A DNA stretch of 59,219 nucleotides from Bhargavaea beijingensis (lineage in GTDB: Bacteria; Bacillota; Bacilli; Bacillales_A; Planococcaceae): the NCBI RefSeq assembly GCF_900101985.1, contig NZ_FNAR01000014.1, forward strand, positions 1 through 59,219, written 5' to 3'. The notes below the pieces were generated by a model. It was not told where the DNA came from, ran no database searches, and saw nothing but the letters and a program-made list of their open reading frames with translations. Positions 26,923 to 37,389 of the stretch are shown in pieces. Every line of letters begins with the position of its first letter. Positions within the stretch are counted from its first letter, which is position 1. Position numbers and translations under genes: made by a program.

Positions 26923-27867
26923 TTAGATCCCTGACCTTCCTGTTCGTTGTTGTCCCGCGAGGCGCCACGCTCCCGGCCGGACCGAAAACACGACCGGACG
27001 GCCCGGTTGCGTGTCGCCGGCATCTTCGCCGTCTGTATGGAGTGGCACTTCGCGATCCGCCTTCAAGGAAAACTGGCGGCCTTTTCTGCTGTCCACTTCC
27101 CTGAAGACCGTATGGGCGCCAAAAAAAACACTTCCGAAGACCAGCAGCAGTTTTACCCGGGATAGGCGGCTGACGACCGTCAGTTCAATAAGACCATCAG
27201 CCGGATCCGATTCCGGGGAGATTTTCATGCCCCCTCCGAAATATGGCTGGTTGCTAACTGTGGCAAACCAGACATCGTGGTAGTCCATCTGTTTTCCATC
27301 AGCCGTCACTTCCAGGCTGAATGTCCGGAATGCGCACAGTGCCCGAACCGTATAAAGAGCGTATACAAGTTTTCCCAGCCCGGTACGGTTCAGGAGAGGC
27401 TTGAACGCCGACCTGCCGGTGCCCCTGGAGATTTCGGCATCAAAACCGATTCCTGAACTGTTGACGAAAATGAAACCATCCCCGAAGTTGACCATGCCCA
27501 GATCAAGGGACGGGGGTGCAGTCCTCCCGCCTAGATAAGCCACGATCTCTTCTGCAGTCCTGAATGAACGATAACCACGGCCAAAATCGTTTCCTGAGCC
27601 TGCACTTACCGAACCTACTATAACATGGTCCGCACCGGCGGCGCCTGCAAGGATTTCATGGACGGTGCCGTCACCGCCGAATGCAATGAGAAGGACTTTT
27701 TCTTTTTCCCCTCCAGCGGCAAAACCCCGGGCGATTGCCTTGGCATGCCCGGGGCCTTTCGTCATGAGTTCCCGGAAAGGGAATGTCAGCGTCTTTCTGA
27801 ATGCCTTCCAACGACTGAGGGCTCTTCCACCCCTTGCTGCAGGATTGACAACGAAGACTGCCTTCAT
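26923..27867 (-). CDS. ytlR: Diacylglycerol/lipid kinase family protein (YtlR)
   Basis: A protein of 314 residues with the DAGK catalytic fold. The start ([14 protein letters not shown]), the nucleotide-binding [12 protein letters not shown] (GGDGT) and [11 protein letters not shown] are family motifs; [22 protein letters not shown] forms the C-terminal part. Members phosphorylate diacylglycerol or related lipids. The ATG at 27867 lies five bases after the dat stop with only a weak GATGGG before it, so translational coupling is likely. Confidence 0.88.
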   Translation of the reverse strand: MKAVFVVNPAARGGRALSRWKAFRKTLTFPFRELMTKGPGHAKAIARGFAAGGEKEKVLLIAFGGDGTVHEILAGAAGADHVIVGSVSAGSGNDFGRGYRSFRTAEEIVAYLGGRTAPPSLDLGMVNFGDGFIFVNSSGIGFDAEISRGTGRSAFKPLLNRTGLGKLVYALYTVRALCAFRTFSLEVTADGKQMDYHDVWFATVSNQPYFGGGMKISPESDPADGLIELTVVSRLSRVKLLLVFGSVFFGAHTVFREVDSRKGRQFSLKADREVPLHTDGEDAGDTQPGRPVVFSVRPGAWRLAGQQRTGRSGI

Positions 27868-27871
27868 CCCA

Positions 27872-28723
27872 TCAGCGCGTTGCGACCGGCTCGGGGAGCT
27901 TCGCTTCAAATGCCTCCATGAGCTTTTCCGTGACAGGTCCCGGACGTCCGTCGCCAATCCTGCGTCCATCGATTTCACTTACCGGAAGGATGCCGTTTGT
28001 CGTCGAGGAGAGGAAAAATTCATCCATCGAGTAGACATCTTCAAGCGACATCGGCTCCTCTTGGACCGGTTGCCCGAGCTCTTCACAGCACTGCATGATG
28101 ACGCGGCGCGTGATGCCGTTCAGGATGAAGTTAGACACCGGATGGGTATGGATCACGCCGTCCTTCACACCGAACAGGTTCGAGGATGAACCCTCTGTGA
28201 CCGTGCCGTCCCGGTGCAGGAGCGCCTCGTAGCATCCCGCTTCATAAGCTTCCTGTTTCGCCATGACGTTGGCAAGAAGGTTCAGGCTCTTGATATCACA
28301 GCGCAGCCAGCGAATGTCTGCCACCGACTTGAGTTTGGCAGGCTCTGCCGCAGGTGCGTCATCCGGATAGGATTTCGTATAGGCAGTGATGACGGGGGTG
28401 ATCGCCTCACCCGGAAACTGGTGGACGCGCGGTGCGGCTCCGCGTGTGGCCTGGATGTACACATGGCCCTCCTTCACGCCGTTGTCGGTGACGAGCCGGC
28501 TCAGGTTATCGATCATCTCTTCCTGCCCATAGGGGAGCGTCATCCGGATTTTCTCTGCTGATTCATAAAGCCGACCGATATGTTCTTCCGCGGTAAACAT
28601 GACACCGCCATATACACGGATCACTTCGTAAACGCCGTCTCCGAAGTAGTAGCCGCGGTCTTCAATCGAAATGGTCACTTCATCATCTTTCACAAAGCGG
28701 TCATTCATCAGATACATGGACAT
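27872..28723 (-). CDS. dat: D-amino-acid aminotransferase
   Basis: PLP-dependent fold-type IV transaminase that interconverts D-alanine/2-oxoglutarate and pyruvate/D-glutamate, supplying D-Glu for the cell wall. The 283-residue protein aligns with B. subtilis Dat: EDRGYYFGDGVYEVIRVY, TRGAAPRVHQFP, the catalytic lysine in CDIKSLNLLANVMAK (about 144-145), EGSSSN and FLSSTTNGILPV. I prefer the ATG at 28723, eight bases after AAGGA; M1 at 28744 has no site. pepV lies 26 bp upstream in the same operon. Confidence 0.95.
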   Translation of the reverse strand: MSMYLMNDRFVKDDEVTISIEDRGYYFGDGVYEVIRVYGGVMFTAEEHIGRLYESAEKIRMTLPYGQEEMIDNLSRLVTDNGVKEGHVYIQATRGAAPRVHQFPGEAITPVITAYTKSYPDDAPAAEPAKLKSVADIRWLRCDIKSLNLLANVMAKQEAYEAGCYEALLHRDGTVTEGSSSNLFGVKDGVIHTHPVSNFILNGITRRVIMQCCEELGQPVQEEPMSLEDVYSMDEFFLSSTTNGILPVSEIDGRRIGDGRPGPVTEKLMEAFEAKLPEPVATR

Positions 28724-28749
28724 GTTTTTTAATCCTTCTTTCATACGAA

Positions 28750-30162
28750 TTAGTTGGTTTTGTCCGTTGACTGTACACCTGCAAGGGATGCGATGGCATC
28801 CGCATAGATTGCGGCCGCCTTCACGAGATCTTCAACATCCACATACTCGTCCGTCTGGTGGGCGACATCCGGCCTTCCCGGGAAGAGCATGCCGAATGCG
28901 ACCCCTTTCTCGAGCGTGCGGGCATAGGTGCCTCCGCCGATAGCGAGCAGTTCCGCCCGTTCTCCGGTTTGCCGTTCGTACACTTCACTGAGCGTACGGA
29001 TCAGCGGGTCGCCGGCATCCACATGATGGGGGGGAGAATCGGATGCGATATCGAGCGTGAAACCGGACCCTTCAAGGGCTCCACGGCATTCGGCCAGCCT
29101 ATCCTCTTTCGGATACGTGACGGAATAACGCATGCTGACGGAAATCTCGCCGCCCTTTGACCCATTATACGTCAGAATCCCCGCATTAAGTGTGGTCTCC
29201 CCGGAAATTTCGTCGGAAAAATCCAATCCGAGCGCATGTCCCCTCGACCCATCACCGAATGCCTGAATGACAAAGGACGTGAATCGGGCGGAAGCCCCCT
29301 CCATAAAAGGATCGAGGAACTGCGCAAGCAGTACTCCGGCATTGACCCCGTCTTCCGGCTCCATGGCATGGGCGGCTTTTCCGTGAAGGGTGATGAGGCA
29401 GGAGTCGCCGTGCATGGCAAGTTCACCTGAAGATCCGGTAGCCTCAAGAAACGCCCGGAACCCTTCCTCAAACCCATCCATGGATTCGGAAACCGAAATT
29501 TCAGCACTGGCTTTTTCAGGAACCATATTTGTCCTGTCTCCTGAATGGAAGGAACGGAGCGGCCCCTCATTGTCTCCGGGCAACTGTGAAAAGATCAGGT
29601 CCGCAATCCCTTTTTCCGCATGGATAATCGGGAAGTCGGCATCCGGTGCAAAGCCGATTTCCGGCATTTCTTCCGCTTCAAAATAGCGTTTCATGCAGCG
29701 GAACTCACTTTCTTCATCGGTCCCGACAATGAGCCGCACTTTTTTGTTGAGGGGGAGGCCTGATTCCTGAACCATCTTCAATGCATGGAAGGCCGCAACC
29801 GTCGGGCCTTTGTCATCGATCGCACCCCTGCCGTATACTTTGCCGTTCCGCTCGTGTCCTTCGAAAGGCGGTGTCTCCCAGCCGTCTCCGGCAGGCACCA
29901 CATCCACGTGGCATAATATGCCGAGGAGCCCTTCTCCTTCGCCGATCTCAAGATGTCCTGCAACGCCGTCAACCTCTTTGATCGACATGCCGGTTTCCCT
30001 GCCACGCTCAAGAAGCCAATCCAAAGCCTGTTTGGGACCGGGGCCGAATGGAGCCTCTCCGGTTGAAGCCGATTCATCCAGCACACTTTTAATCGAAATA
30101 AGCGACTTCAAATCTGAAACGATCTCATTTTCCGCCTGATCTGCTTTCCGTTTCCAATCCAT
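28750..30162 (-). CDS. pepV: Dipeptidase PepV (M20 family)
   Basis: Zn-dependent cytoplasmic dipeptidase of the M20A family, 470 residues. Metal ligands are seen in GILCHVDVVPAGDGW (HxD), GRGAIDDKGPTVAA (catalytic region with bridging Asp) and VGTDEESEFR. The lid/dimer domain contains HGKAAHAMEPEDGVNA, and the C-terminus has AIGGGTYARTL. The start at 30162 sits ten bases after GGGAGG; an ATG three codons earlier is too close to that site. It is the first gene of a five-gene operon reaching ytnP. Confidence 0.93.
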   Translation of the reverse strand: MDWKRKADQAENEIVSDLKSLISIKSVLDESASTGEAPFGPGPKQALDWLLERGRETGMSIKEVDGVAGHLEIGEGEGLLGILCHVDVVPAGDGWETPPFEGHERNGKVYGRGAIDDKGPTVAAFHALKMVQESGLPLNKKVRLIVGTDEESEFRCMKRYFEAEEMPEIGFAPDADFPIIHAEKGIADLIFSQLPGDNEGPLRSFHSGDRTNMVPEKASAEISVSESMDGFEEGFRAFLEATGSSGELAMHGDSCLITLHGKAAHAMEPEDGVNAGVLLAQFLDPFMEGASARFTSFVIQAFGDGSRGHALGLDFSDEISGETTLNAGILTYNGSKGGEISVSMRYSVTYPKEDRLAECRGALEGSGFTLDIASDSPPHHVDAGDPLIRTLSEVYERQTGERAELLAIGGGTYARTLEKGVAFGMLFPGRPDVAHQTDEYVDVEDLVKAAAIYADAIASLAGVQSTDKTN

Positions 30163-30274
30163 ACGGCTCATGCCTCCCTTTTCTTATTGCCATTCTACAC
30201 AACCGGCGGAAAATTGAAAGCAGGCCGCCATTTGTAATCATCCTGTAAAGTAAATGTAAAAAATGTTGGATGCA

Positions 30275-30436
30275 TTGGAATACTCAAACTATTATTGTAT
30301 AATGATAGCGAGCGAAAGCGCTCAAAATGAGTAAAGGATGTGTACGCCCTCAACCGAAAAGTGTCGAGCAGAGCTCGAAGCTTTAGGTCGTCCGCTGGTC
30401 TTGACATGGAGAATATGATGAAGGAGTGGTTACGAT
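30275..30436 (+). promoter_or_regulatory. Promoter and long leader of ytzE with cre-like site
   Basis: TTGGAA (30275-30280), a 17-bp spacer and TATAAT (30298-30303) form a strong sigma-A promoter. The predicted start near 30310 leaves a leader of about 127 nt. CGAAAGCGCTCAAA (30313-30326) matches the cre consensus at 11 of 14 positions. The leader also holds a CGAGC/GCTCG mini-hairpin (about 30365-30376) and a 19-codon open frame (30327-30386) without a Shine-Dalgarno. Confidence 0.55.
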
Positions 30437-30658
30437 TTGAAACCGACTACCGACCGGATGCTGACCCGCATTAAGGATGTGTATTTGTACATCCGTGATC
30501 AGGGCACCGTTTCGACCGATGACCTGGTCGACGCATTCGGCATCACTCCGCGCACGGTGCAACGAGATTTAAGCGTGCTTGCTTTTAATGGCCTGGTGAG
30601 CAGTCCAAGCCGGGGCAAATGGACAACGACGAACAAAAGAGTGAAGCTGTCTTCATAG
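30437..30658 (+). CDS. ytzE: YtzE, small DeoR-type HTH protein
   Basis: A 73-residue protein that is only a winged helix-turn-helix of the DeoR type (STDDLVDAFGITPRTVQRDL, about 26-45; VSSPSRGKW wing) with no effector domain. It corresponds to B. subtilis YtzE. Likely DNA-binding, target unknown. The start is a TTG at 30437 with AAGGAG ten bases upstream. It has its own strong promoter and terminator, so it is a single-gene unit. Confidence 0.9.
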   Translation: MKPTTDRMLTRIKDVYLYIRDQGTVSTDDLVDAFGITPRTVQRDLSVLAFNGLVSSPSRGKWTTTNKRVKLSS

Positions 30659-30672
30659 TGTGTACACATACG

Positions 30673-30713
30673 AAAAGGACGGTCCCCGAACAAGATCCGG
30701 GAACCGTCCTTTT
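30673..30713. terminator. Bidirectional terminator between ytzE and rsuA
   Basis: AAAAGGACGGT and ACCGTCCTTTT flank an inner CCCG/CGGG pairing; T-tracts lie on both strands. It serves ytzE (+) and rsuA (-). Confidence 0.9.
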
Positions 30714-30728
30714 CTGTTTGCAATACCT

Positions 30729-31439
30729 TTACCTGTTTTTCAGTTCAAGCAGTTCCTCTTCCGTGAGCTCCCGCCATACACCTGCCCCGAGTTCCGGATC
30801 GAGCTGTAGTGGCCCCATCGTCAATCGCTTCAGATAAGTGACGCGTTTGCCTCTCGCTTCAAACATCCGTTTGACCTGATGAAATTTCCCTTCAGTGATG
30901 GTCAGCTCGATTTCGGATTCGAGTGCGCTGTGCAGGATACGCAGTTCGGCCGGCTTGGTGACATAACCGTCATCCAGCGTAACCCCTTGACGGAAGGCTT
31001 CTCCGTCCTCCTCGGTCACTTCCCCTTCGATCACCGCATAATACGTCTTGCCGACATGCTTTTTCGGCGATAGAAGCTCATGGGACAGCTTCCCGTCATT
31101 GGTCAGGAGAAGGAGACCTTCTGTATCTTTATCCAGCCTGCCAACCGGGAACGGTTTGAAACGGCGTAATTCAAAAGGCAGGAGATCCACAACGGTGCGA
31201 TCACGGGTGTCCTCCGTCGCCGAAATAACACCGGGCGGCTTGTTCATCATCACATAGATAAATTCCTTGTAATCCACTGTCTCTCCGAGCACAGTGACAG
31301 AACCGCTCTCAGGGTCCACATGAAGGGACGGGTCCTTCACCGGAACTCCGTCCACCGATACCGCGCCCTGCTTCAGAAGCGCTTTGACATCTTTTCGTGA
31401 ACCGTATCCGGAGTTTGCGAGCATTTTGTCCAGTCTCAT
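30729..31439 (-). CDS. rsuA: 16S rRNA pseudouridine synthase (RsuA family)
   Basis: A protein of 236 residues with an N-terminal S4 RNA-binding domain (about 1-60; MRLDKMLANSGYGSRKDVKA) and an RsuA/RluB-type catalytic domain with the active-site Asp in PVGRLDKDTEGLLLLTNDG (about 100-118). It should isomerise a uridine in 16S rRNA (position 516 by analogy) during ribosome assembly. The start at 31439 follows GAGGGA. It lies ten bases after murJ in the same operon. B. subtilis orthologue: YtzG. Confidence 0.92.
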   Translation of the reverse strand: MRLDKMLANSGYGSRKDVKALLKQGAVSVDGVPVKDPSLHVDPESGSVTVLGETVDYKEFIYVMMNKPPGVISATEDTRDRTVVDLLPFELRRFKPFPVGRLDKDTEGLLLLTNDGKLSHELLSPKKHVGKTYYAVIEGEVTEEDGEAFRQGVTLDDGYVTKPAELRILHSALESEIELTITEGKFHQVKRMFEARGKRVTYLKRLTMGPLQLDPELGAGVWRELTEEELLELKNR

Positions 31440-31449
31440 CGTCGTTCCC

Positions 31450-33060
31450 TCACATTCCAAACTTTTTCATCAGCCGGTTCAGACGGTCACCGAACAGTTT
31501 CTGTGCCAGTCCAGACCGCAAAGCAAGCACCGCATACACTGCAGCCCCGACCAACGCCGTGATCAGTGTATAAAGGAAGGCGTCCCCTTTTCCATCTACA
31601 GAACCGAAAAGGTACAGTCCTTTCAGCACTAGCCACGCTGCCACACCCATGACGGCGTTGAACATGACGATGAGGATGAGCCTGTGGATGACCATACGGG
31701 ACCGGTAATGGAGGGTGTGGACGGCGACCGCGATGTTCAATCCTACCGCTGCACCGTAGCCGATGACCGTAGCCAAGATCGCTCCTTCAGCCTCGAACAT
31801 CCGGATGAGCGGCATGTTCAGTGCCAGTTTCAGCAACAGGCCGATCATCAAGTTCAGGATAATCCATTTATGGCGGTCAATCGCCTGGAGGATCGATCCG
31901 GATACCGAGTAGAGCGCAAACAACAGGGCTGCCGGCGCATAGTTTCTCAATATATCCGCCCCGGTCTCGCTCTGTTCGAACAGCAGATGATAGAGTTCGT
32001 CCGAAAGGATCATCAGCCCCGTAATCATCGGCAATGTCAGGAAGGCGATGATCTGGAAAACCTGGTCAAGCGACCGGGTCATGCCGCGCCTGTCTCCTTT
32101 TGTATAATAGCTGGTCACGATCGGGATGATCGCCATGGAGAATGCTGTCCCTACCATGACGGGAATCATGACGATCTTGTGCGTCGAGAAGTTCAGCATT
32201 CCCAGTTGTCCGTCCGATACGGATCCAAGCCCGATCGACGCCATCGCCTGGTTGAACGTGAGCATGTCCACAAGTTGGAACAGCGGGTTCGCCAGCCCGA
32301 CCAAGACAATCGGGAAGATATAAACGATCAGCTCACGATACATGTCCTTAAGCCGGATATCCGACCTGACCGTGCTTTCCGCGAGAAGGCTGTCCATTTT
32401 CGGCTTCTCCCGCCGCCAATAAAAGTAGAGAACGGCAAGACCGGCAACCGCTCCGATGAACGCCGCGAACACAGCGAACGAGATGGCAGTTTTTTCAGAG
32501 CCTTGAGTGAAGTTGATGACGATGTAGACCCCGGCGAGAACGAACAGGATCCGGACGATCTGTTCGACAAGCTGAGAAACGGCCGTCGGCGTGAACTGCT
32601 GGTAGCCTTGGAAAAATCCGCGGGTCAGGCTCATGAACGGCACCACTATGAGCGCAAAACTGACGAGCCGGATGACACCGGCAATGTCATCGACAGTAAA
32701 CACCTGTTCGTCACTGGCACGGACAATCTGTGCAATCGGATCTGCCAGGAAGAACAGAAGAAGAAAGGCAACCACACCGGAGCCGATCATGATTTTCTGA
32801 CTGGATCTGAGCAATTTGCGCCCTGCTTCATAATCGCCAAGTGAATTGTATTTCGAGACGTATCTGGAAACCGCGATCGGCATTCCCGATATCGCAAATG
32901 ACAGCATGATGTTATAGGGGATATAGGCATACTGATAGAGGCCGAGGTTCTCCTCTCCGACCATCGCATACAGCGGGATGACATACAGCAGCCCCAATGC
33001 CTTGGATAGGAACAGGCCGATCGACAGGATCGCCGTCCCTTTGACTAGATTCGATGACAT
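31450..33060 (-). CDS. murJ: Lipid II flippase MurJ (YtgP)
   Basis: A polytopic membrane protein of 536 residues of the MOP (MATE/Wzx-like) superfamily with about 14 hydrophobic helices. It matches B. subtilis YtgP, shown to act as MurJ, moving the cell-wall precursor lipid II across the membrane. Features include the N-terminal KGTAILSIGLFLSKALGLLY, YQYAYIPYN in the first third, and basic loops with TRSLDQVF. It is followed by rsuA; ytfP is divergent. Confidence 0.93.
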   Translation of the reverse strand: MSSNLVKGTAILSIGLFLSKALGLLYVIPLYAMVGEENLGLYQYAYIPYNIMLSFAISGMPIAVSRYVSKYNSLGDYEAGRKLLRSSQKIMIGSGVVAFLLLFFLADPIAQIVRASDEQVFTVDDIAGVIRLVSFALIVVPFMSLTRGFFQGYQQFTPTAVSQLVEQIVRILFVLAGVYIVINFTQGSEKTAISFAVFAAFIGAVAGLAVLYFYWRREKPKMDSLLAESTVRSDIRLKDMYRELIVYIFPIVLVGLANPLFQLVDMLTFNQAMASIGLGSVSDGQLGMLNFSTHKIVMIPVMVGTAFSMAIIPIVTSYYTKGDRRGMTRSLDQVFQIIAFLTLPMITGLMILSDELYHLLFEQSETGADILRNYAPAALLFALYSVSGSILQAIDRHKWIILNLMIGLLLKLALNMPLIRMFEAEGAILATVIGYGAAVGLNIAVAVHTLHYRSRMVIHRLILIVMFNAVMGVAAWLVLKGLYLFGSVDGKGDAFLYTLITALVGAAVYAVLALRSGLAQKLFGDRLNRLMKKFGM

Positions 33061-33141
33061 GTGACCCTTCCATTCTTATAAGCTAAACTCCAGTTTACTC
33101 CGCTCCGGCCAATATCTCAAATTCTTTTAAGGAAAACGGTG

Positions 33142-33147
33142 TATAAT
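33142..33147 (+). promoter_or_regulatory. Putative -10 element of ytfP
   Basis: TATAAT lies 77 bp before the ytfP start in the divergent murJ/ytfP region. No good -35 was found. Confidence 0.35.
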
Positions 33148-33224
33148 GGTGGCCGGGTAAAGAACGACTTCGGTCAGACACTTGACTCATCATCTTACCA
33201 AGCATCCGAAAGGAGCATCGTCCT

Positions 33225-34496
33225 ATGTACGACGTGATTGTAATCGGCGGAGGTCCTTCCGGGCTGATGGCCGCCGCTGCCGCCGGAGCAGAAGGCGCCG
33301 GCGTACTGCTGATTGAAAAAGGAAATAAATTAGGCAAAAAGCTCGCCATCAGCGGCGGTGGCCGCTGCAATGTGACCAATAACCTTGAATATGAAGAAAT
33401 CATCCGCCATATCCCCGGCAATGGCCGTTTTCTATACAGTCCCTTCTCGGTGTTCGACAATAAAGACATCATTCGGTTTTTCGAAGGGCTGGGTGTCCCG
33501 CTAAAGGAAGAAGACCACGGCAGGATGTTCCCGGTATCAGACCAGGCCATGGATGTCGTCCAAGCCCTGACCGGTGAACTCAGCCGCCTCGGCGTCAAAG
33601 TCCGATTCGGGGCACGCGTGGAGAAGCTCCTCATGGATGATGAACAAATTCTCGGCGTCCGGCTCGAAAACGGCGAAGAGGTCCGTTCCAAAGCGGTCAT
33701 CATCGCTACCGGCGGCAAGGCCGTACCACAGACCGGATCGACGGGAGACGGGTACCCGTGGGCCGAGCGCGCCGGTCACACCGTGACAGAACTCTACCCG
33801 ACGGAAGTTCCCCTTCTTTCGAACGAACCGTTCATCCGATCAAGGAATCTGCAGGGACTCGCTCTCCGAAACACGGCAGTGACTGTCCTGAACAAAAAAG
33901 GCAAAGCGCTTGTCACCCACCGCATGGACATGCTGTTCACCCACTTCGGACTGAGTGGTCCCGCCATCCTGCGGTGCAGCCAGTTTGTCGTGAAAGAAAT
34001 GAAGAAAAACGGCGGTAAGCCGGTCACGATGCGAATCGATGCACTACCTGACGAGAATGCGGAAGAAACGTTCCAGGAACTGGTTCGCTCCAGCAAGGAA
34101 GAGCCTAAAAAAGCCGCGAAGAATTTGTGGAAGGGGCTCGTTCCTGAACGGTGGCTGCTCTTTCTCATGGAGCGCGCGGAGATCGACCCAGCCGCTCCCG
34201 CCGGACAAGTGGCTCACGAAAAACTTCGCAACCTCTCGAAGCTCCTTCATTCATTTGAAATGTCCGTAAACGGAACCCAGCCGATCGAAAAGGCATTCGT
34301 CACAGGCGGCGGCGTCTCAGTCAAGGAAATTGGACCGAAGACGATGGCGTCCAAGAAAAAAACAGGCCTCTACTTCTGCGGCGAAGTACTCGACATCCAC
34401 GGCTACACCGGCGGCTACAACATCACCTCCGCCCTCGTCACCGGCCGAATTGCCGGCATGAGTGCAGGAAAGATGGCCACGGGAAGAGAAGAATGA
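33225..34496 (+). CDS. ytfP: Flavoprotein YtfP (HI0933/BaiN family)
   Basis: An FAD-dependent oxidoreductase-type protein of 423 residues. The N-terminal Rossmann motif [16 protein letters not shown] and [16 protein letters not shown] are characteristic of the HI0933-like family; [12 protein letters not shown] and [16 protein letters not shown] mark the C-terminal FAD part. Its physiological reaction is unknown. The start ATG follows GAAAGGAGC. A strong terminator follows. Confidence 0.9.
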   Translation: MYDVIVIGGGPSGLMAAAAAGAEGAGVLLIEKGNKLGKKLAISGGGRCNVTNNLEYEEIIRHIPGNGRFLYSPFSVFDNKDIIRFFEGLGVPLKEEDHGRMFPVSDQAMDVVQALTGELSRLGVKVRFGARVEKLLMDDEQILGVRLENGEEVRSKAVIIATGGKAVPQTGSTGDGYPWAERAGHTVTELYPTEVPLLSNEPFIRSRNLQGLALRNTAVTVLNKKGKALVTHRMDMLFTHFGLSGPAILRCSQFVVKEMKKNGGKPVTMRIDALPDENAEETFQELVRSSKEEPKKAAKNLWKGLVPERWLLFLMERAEIDPAAPAGQVAHEKLRNLSKLLHSFEMSVNGTQPIEKAFVTGGGVSVKEIGPKTMASKKKTGLYFCGEVLDIHGYTGGYNITSALVTGRIAGMSAGKMATGREE

Positions 34497-34509
34497 TTGC
34501 ATTTACTGA

Positions 34510-34542
34510 AACCGCCTGCTCGATTCAGCAGGCGGTTTTATT
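34510..34542 (+). terminator. Terminator of ytfP
   Basis: AACCGCCTGCT and AGCAGGCGGTT form an 11-bp perfect stem with a 6-base loop, followed by TTATT. Confidence 0.9.
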
Positions 34543-34607
34543 CTGCAATCTGGGTCCACTAATGGTATATAATGGGATAGCGCGATGAATCTAAGGGAGG
34601 GTGACCA

Positions 34608-34880
34608 TTGATTCCTTATCTTCTGCTGATCGGTTTAGTGATCTTGTTAGGGCTGATTCTCAAAGAAAAACATGCCATTGCTAGACCGCTTGCGAACGGG
34701 TTCATAGGAACAGTGGTTTTCCTGATTTACTTTTATGCGCTTGAACGGCTAGCCAACCATTTCATCAACCACTCTCTTTTCACGATCCTTGCAACAATCC
34801 TTGCAACTCTTGTCATCGTCATTCCTCTCACGGTGTGGAGTACGAGGAAAATAACCGATTTGTTTAAGGTACAGAATTAA
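34608..34880 (+). CDS. Small integral membrane protein, unknown
   Basis: A 90-residue protein that is mostly hydrophobic, with three predicted membrane helices (about 2-17, 31-47, 57-77), a basic loop after the first (KEKHAIARP), and a charged C-terminus. It starts with TTG at 34608 after AAGGGAGGGTGA. A TATAAT at about 34568 is a plausible -10, and a terminator follows, so it is its own transcription unit. I do not recognise a family. Confidence 0.75.
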   Translation: MIPYLLLIGLVILLGLILKEKHAIARPLANGFIGTVVFLIYFYALERLANHFINHSLFTILATILATLVIVIPLTVWSTRKITDLFKVQN

Positions 34881-34907
34881 ACTGTCGCCACTTTCCCTGA
34901 GACACAA

Positions 34908-34940
34908 ACACCCCCGGAGCTGCCCCAGCTCCGGGGGTGT
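34908..34940. terminator. Bidirectional hairpin between the small membrane gene and leuS
   Basis: ACACCCCCGGAGCT and AGCTCCGGGGGTGT form a 14-bp perfect GC-rich stem around five bases. The T-tail is poor on both strands, but the position between converging genes suggests a terminator. Confidence 0.75.
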
Positions 34941-34953
34941 TCGTCTGTTCGGT

Positions 34954-37368
34954 TTACTTCACAACAATATTCACTAGCCGTCCTGGAATAGCGATGACTT
35001 TCTTGATGTCTTTGCCTTCCGTAAGTTCTTTGACGCGCGGTTCTGCGAGTGCGGCTGCTTCGAGGTCTTCCTTCGTGACGTCCGCCGGAACGACGACCTT
35101 CGAGCGCACTTTGCCATTGATCTGGACGGCGATTTCCACTTCGTCGTCGACGAGCTTGGACTCGTCATATGCCGGCCACGCTTCATACTTGACTGTATCG
35201 CTATGACCGAGGATGCGCCACAATTCTTCGGTGATGAACGGGCAGATCGGCGACAGCATCTTCACGAAGCCTTCCGCATATTCCTTCGGAAGCTTGTCGG
35301 CTTTGTAAGCTTCGTTGATGAACACCATCATCTGTGAGATGGCGGTGTTGTTGTGCATGTTCTCGAGGTCTTCGGTCACTTTCTTGACCGTCTGGTTGTA
35401 GACTCTGTCGAGTGTGCCGTCGTTCTCTTCGGTGATCTTCGAGGCGAGCGTGCCGTCCGCTTCTGTGAACAGGCGCCATACCCGGTCCAGGAACTTGCGG
35501 GAACCGTCGAGTCCGTTTGTTGACCAAGCCTTGGATGCATCCAAAGGTCCCATGAACATTTCGTAGAGACGGAGCGCATCGGCACCGTGGCTTTCAACGA
35601 TATCGTCCGGATTGACGACGTTCCCTTTCGACTTCGACATCTTCTCGTTGCCCTCACCGAGGATCATGCCCTGGTTAAAGAGTTTCTGGAACGGCTCTTT
35701 CGTCTTGACGACACCGATATCGTAGAGCACCTTGTGCCAGAAGCGGGCATAAAGCAGGTGAAGCACCGCGTGTTCCGCTCCGCCGACATAGATGTCGACC
35801 GGCAGCCAGCGCTCAGCGAGTTCCGGGTCGACGAGCTGTTCCGTATTGTTCGGATCGATGTAGCGGATATAGTACCAGCAGCTGCCGGCCCACTGCGGCA
35901 TCGTGTTCGTCTCGCGGCGCCCTTTCATGCCGGTCTTCGGATCGACGACATTCACCCATTCCTCGATGTTCGCAAGCGGGGATTCGCCGGTGCCGCTCGG
36001 GCGGATATTGTCCGTCTTTGGCAGCATGAGCGGAAGTTCCTCTTCCGGCACGGTCGTCATCGAACCGTCTTCCCAGTGGATGACCGGAATCGGCTCGCCC
36101 CAGTAGCGCTGCCGGGAGAACAGCCAGTCGCGCAGTCGGTAGGTGATCTTCTTCTCGCCCTTGCCGTTTTCCTCGAGCCACTCGATCGCCTTTGCGATGC
36201 CCTCTTCCTTGCCAAGGCCATCCAGGAAGCCGGAGTTCACATGCTCCCCGTCGCCGATATAGGCTTCTTCTTTGACATTGCCCCCGGCAACGACTTCTTT
36301 GATCGGCAGATTGAATTCTTTTGCGAATTCATAGTCCCGCTCATCGTGTGCAGGAACCGCCATGATAGCTCCTGTTCCGTAAGAAGCCAGGACGTAGTCC
36401 GCAATCCAGATCGGCATCTTTTCGCCACTTGCCGGGTTCACTGCGTAAGCACCCGTGAACACGCCCGTCTTCTCCTTGGCGAGGTCCGTACGTTCGAGGT
36501 CGCTCTTCGTCTTGATCTTGTCAATGTAGGCATCCACTGCGGAACGCTGTGAATCCGACGTAATCTGGCCGACGAGCGGATGTTCAGGGGCAAGCACGGC
36601 ATACGTTGCTCCGAAAATCGTGTCCGGGCGGGTCGTGAACGCTTCAAAGGAAAGTTCGGTCCCGTCGATCGGGAAGGTGACTTGCGCGCCTTCCGAACGG
36701 CCGATCCAGTTGCGCTGCATTTCCTTCAAGCTATCCGGCCAGTCCAAGTCATCCAAGTCATCGAGAAGACGGTCGGCATACTCAGTGATGCGAAGCACCC
36801 ACTGCCGCATCGGACGGCGTTCGACCGGGTGGCCGCCCCGCTCGGAAACCCCGTCGATGACTTCTTCATTGGCCAACACCGTACCGAGTGCCGGACACCA
36901 GTTGACCGGAACCTCATCTACATAGGCAAGGCCTTTCTTGTACAGCTGGATGAAGATCCACTGTGTCCATTTGTAGTATTCCGGGTCGGTCGTGTTGATC
37001 TCCCGGTCCCAGTCATACGAGAAGCCGAGTTCTTGCATCTGACGCTTGAATGTCGCAATGTTCCGGGCTGTGAATTCAGCCGGATCGTTCCCTGTATCGA
37101 GTGCGTACTGTTCTGCCGGGAGACCGAACGCGTCCCAGCCCATCGGATGAAGGACGTTATAGCCCTGCATCCGCTTGTATCCGCTCAGGATGTCTGTTGC
37201 GATGTAGCCGAGCGGATGCCCGACGTGAAGTCCGACACCCGATGGGTACGGGAACATATCCAGCGCGTAGAATTTTGGTTTGTCCGGCTCATCGACCGTC
37301 TTGAAGGTCTTGTTTTCTTCCCAGTATTTCCGCCATTTGCGGTCGATCTCCCGATGATTGTAACTCAT
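34954..37368 (-). CDS. leuS: Leucyl-tRNA synthetase
   Basis: Class I aminoacyl-tRNA synthetase, 804 residues, the usual bacterial length. It has the HIGH variant HVGH in [12 protein letters not shown] (about 48), the CP1 editing domain with [12 protein letters not shown] and [15 protein letters not shown], and [12 protein letters not shown] (about 575). The C-terminal anticodon-binding and zinc-ribbon-like end domains are present. Expression is controlled by the T-box leader directly upstream. Confidence 0.97.
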   Translation of the reverse strand: MSYNHREIDRKWRKYWEENKTFKTVDEPDKPKFYALDMFPYPSGVGLHVGHPLGYIATDILSGYKRMQGYNVLHPMGWDAFGLPAEQYALDTGNDPAEFTARNIATFKRQMQELGFSYDWDREINTTDPEYYKWTQWIFIQLYKKGLAYVDEVPVNWCPALGTVLANEEVIDGVSERGGHPVERRPMRQWVLRITEYADRLLDDLDDLDWPDSLKEMQRNWIGRSEGAQVTFPIDGTELSFEAFTTRPDTIFGATYAVLAPEHPLVGQITSDSQRSAVDAYIDKIKTKSDLERTDLAKEKTGVFTGAYAVNPASGEKMPIWIADYVLASYGTGAIMAVPAHDERDYEFAKEFNLPIKEVVAGGNVKEEAYIGDGEHVNSGFLDGLGKEEGIAKAIEWLEENGKGEKKITYRLRDWLFSRQRYWGEPIPVIHWEDGSMTTVPEEELPLMLPKTDNIRPSGTGESPLANIEEWVNVVDPKTGMKGRRETNTMPQWAGSCWYYIRYIDPNNTEQLVDPELAERWLPVDIYVGGAEHAVLHLLYARFWHKVLYDIGVVKTKEPFQKLFNQGMILGEGNEKMSKSKGNVVNPDDIVESHGADALRLYEMFMGPLDASKAWSTNGLDGSRKFLDRVWRLFTEADGTLASKITEENDGTLDRVYNQTVKKVTEDLENMHNNTAISQMMVFINEAYKADKLPKEYAEGFVKMLSPICPFITEELWRILGHSDTVKYEAWPAYDESKLVDDEVEIAVQINGKVRSKVVVPADVTKEDLEAAALAEPRVKELTEGKDIKKVIAIPGRLVNIVVK

Positions 37369-37389
37369 GATTTTTGTCTCCCTCCTGAA

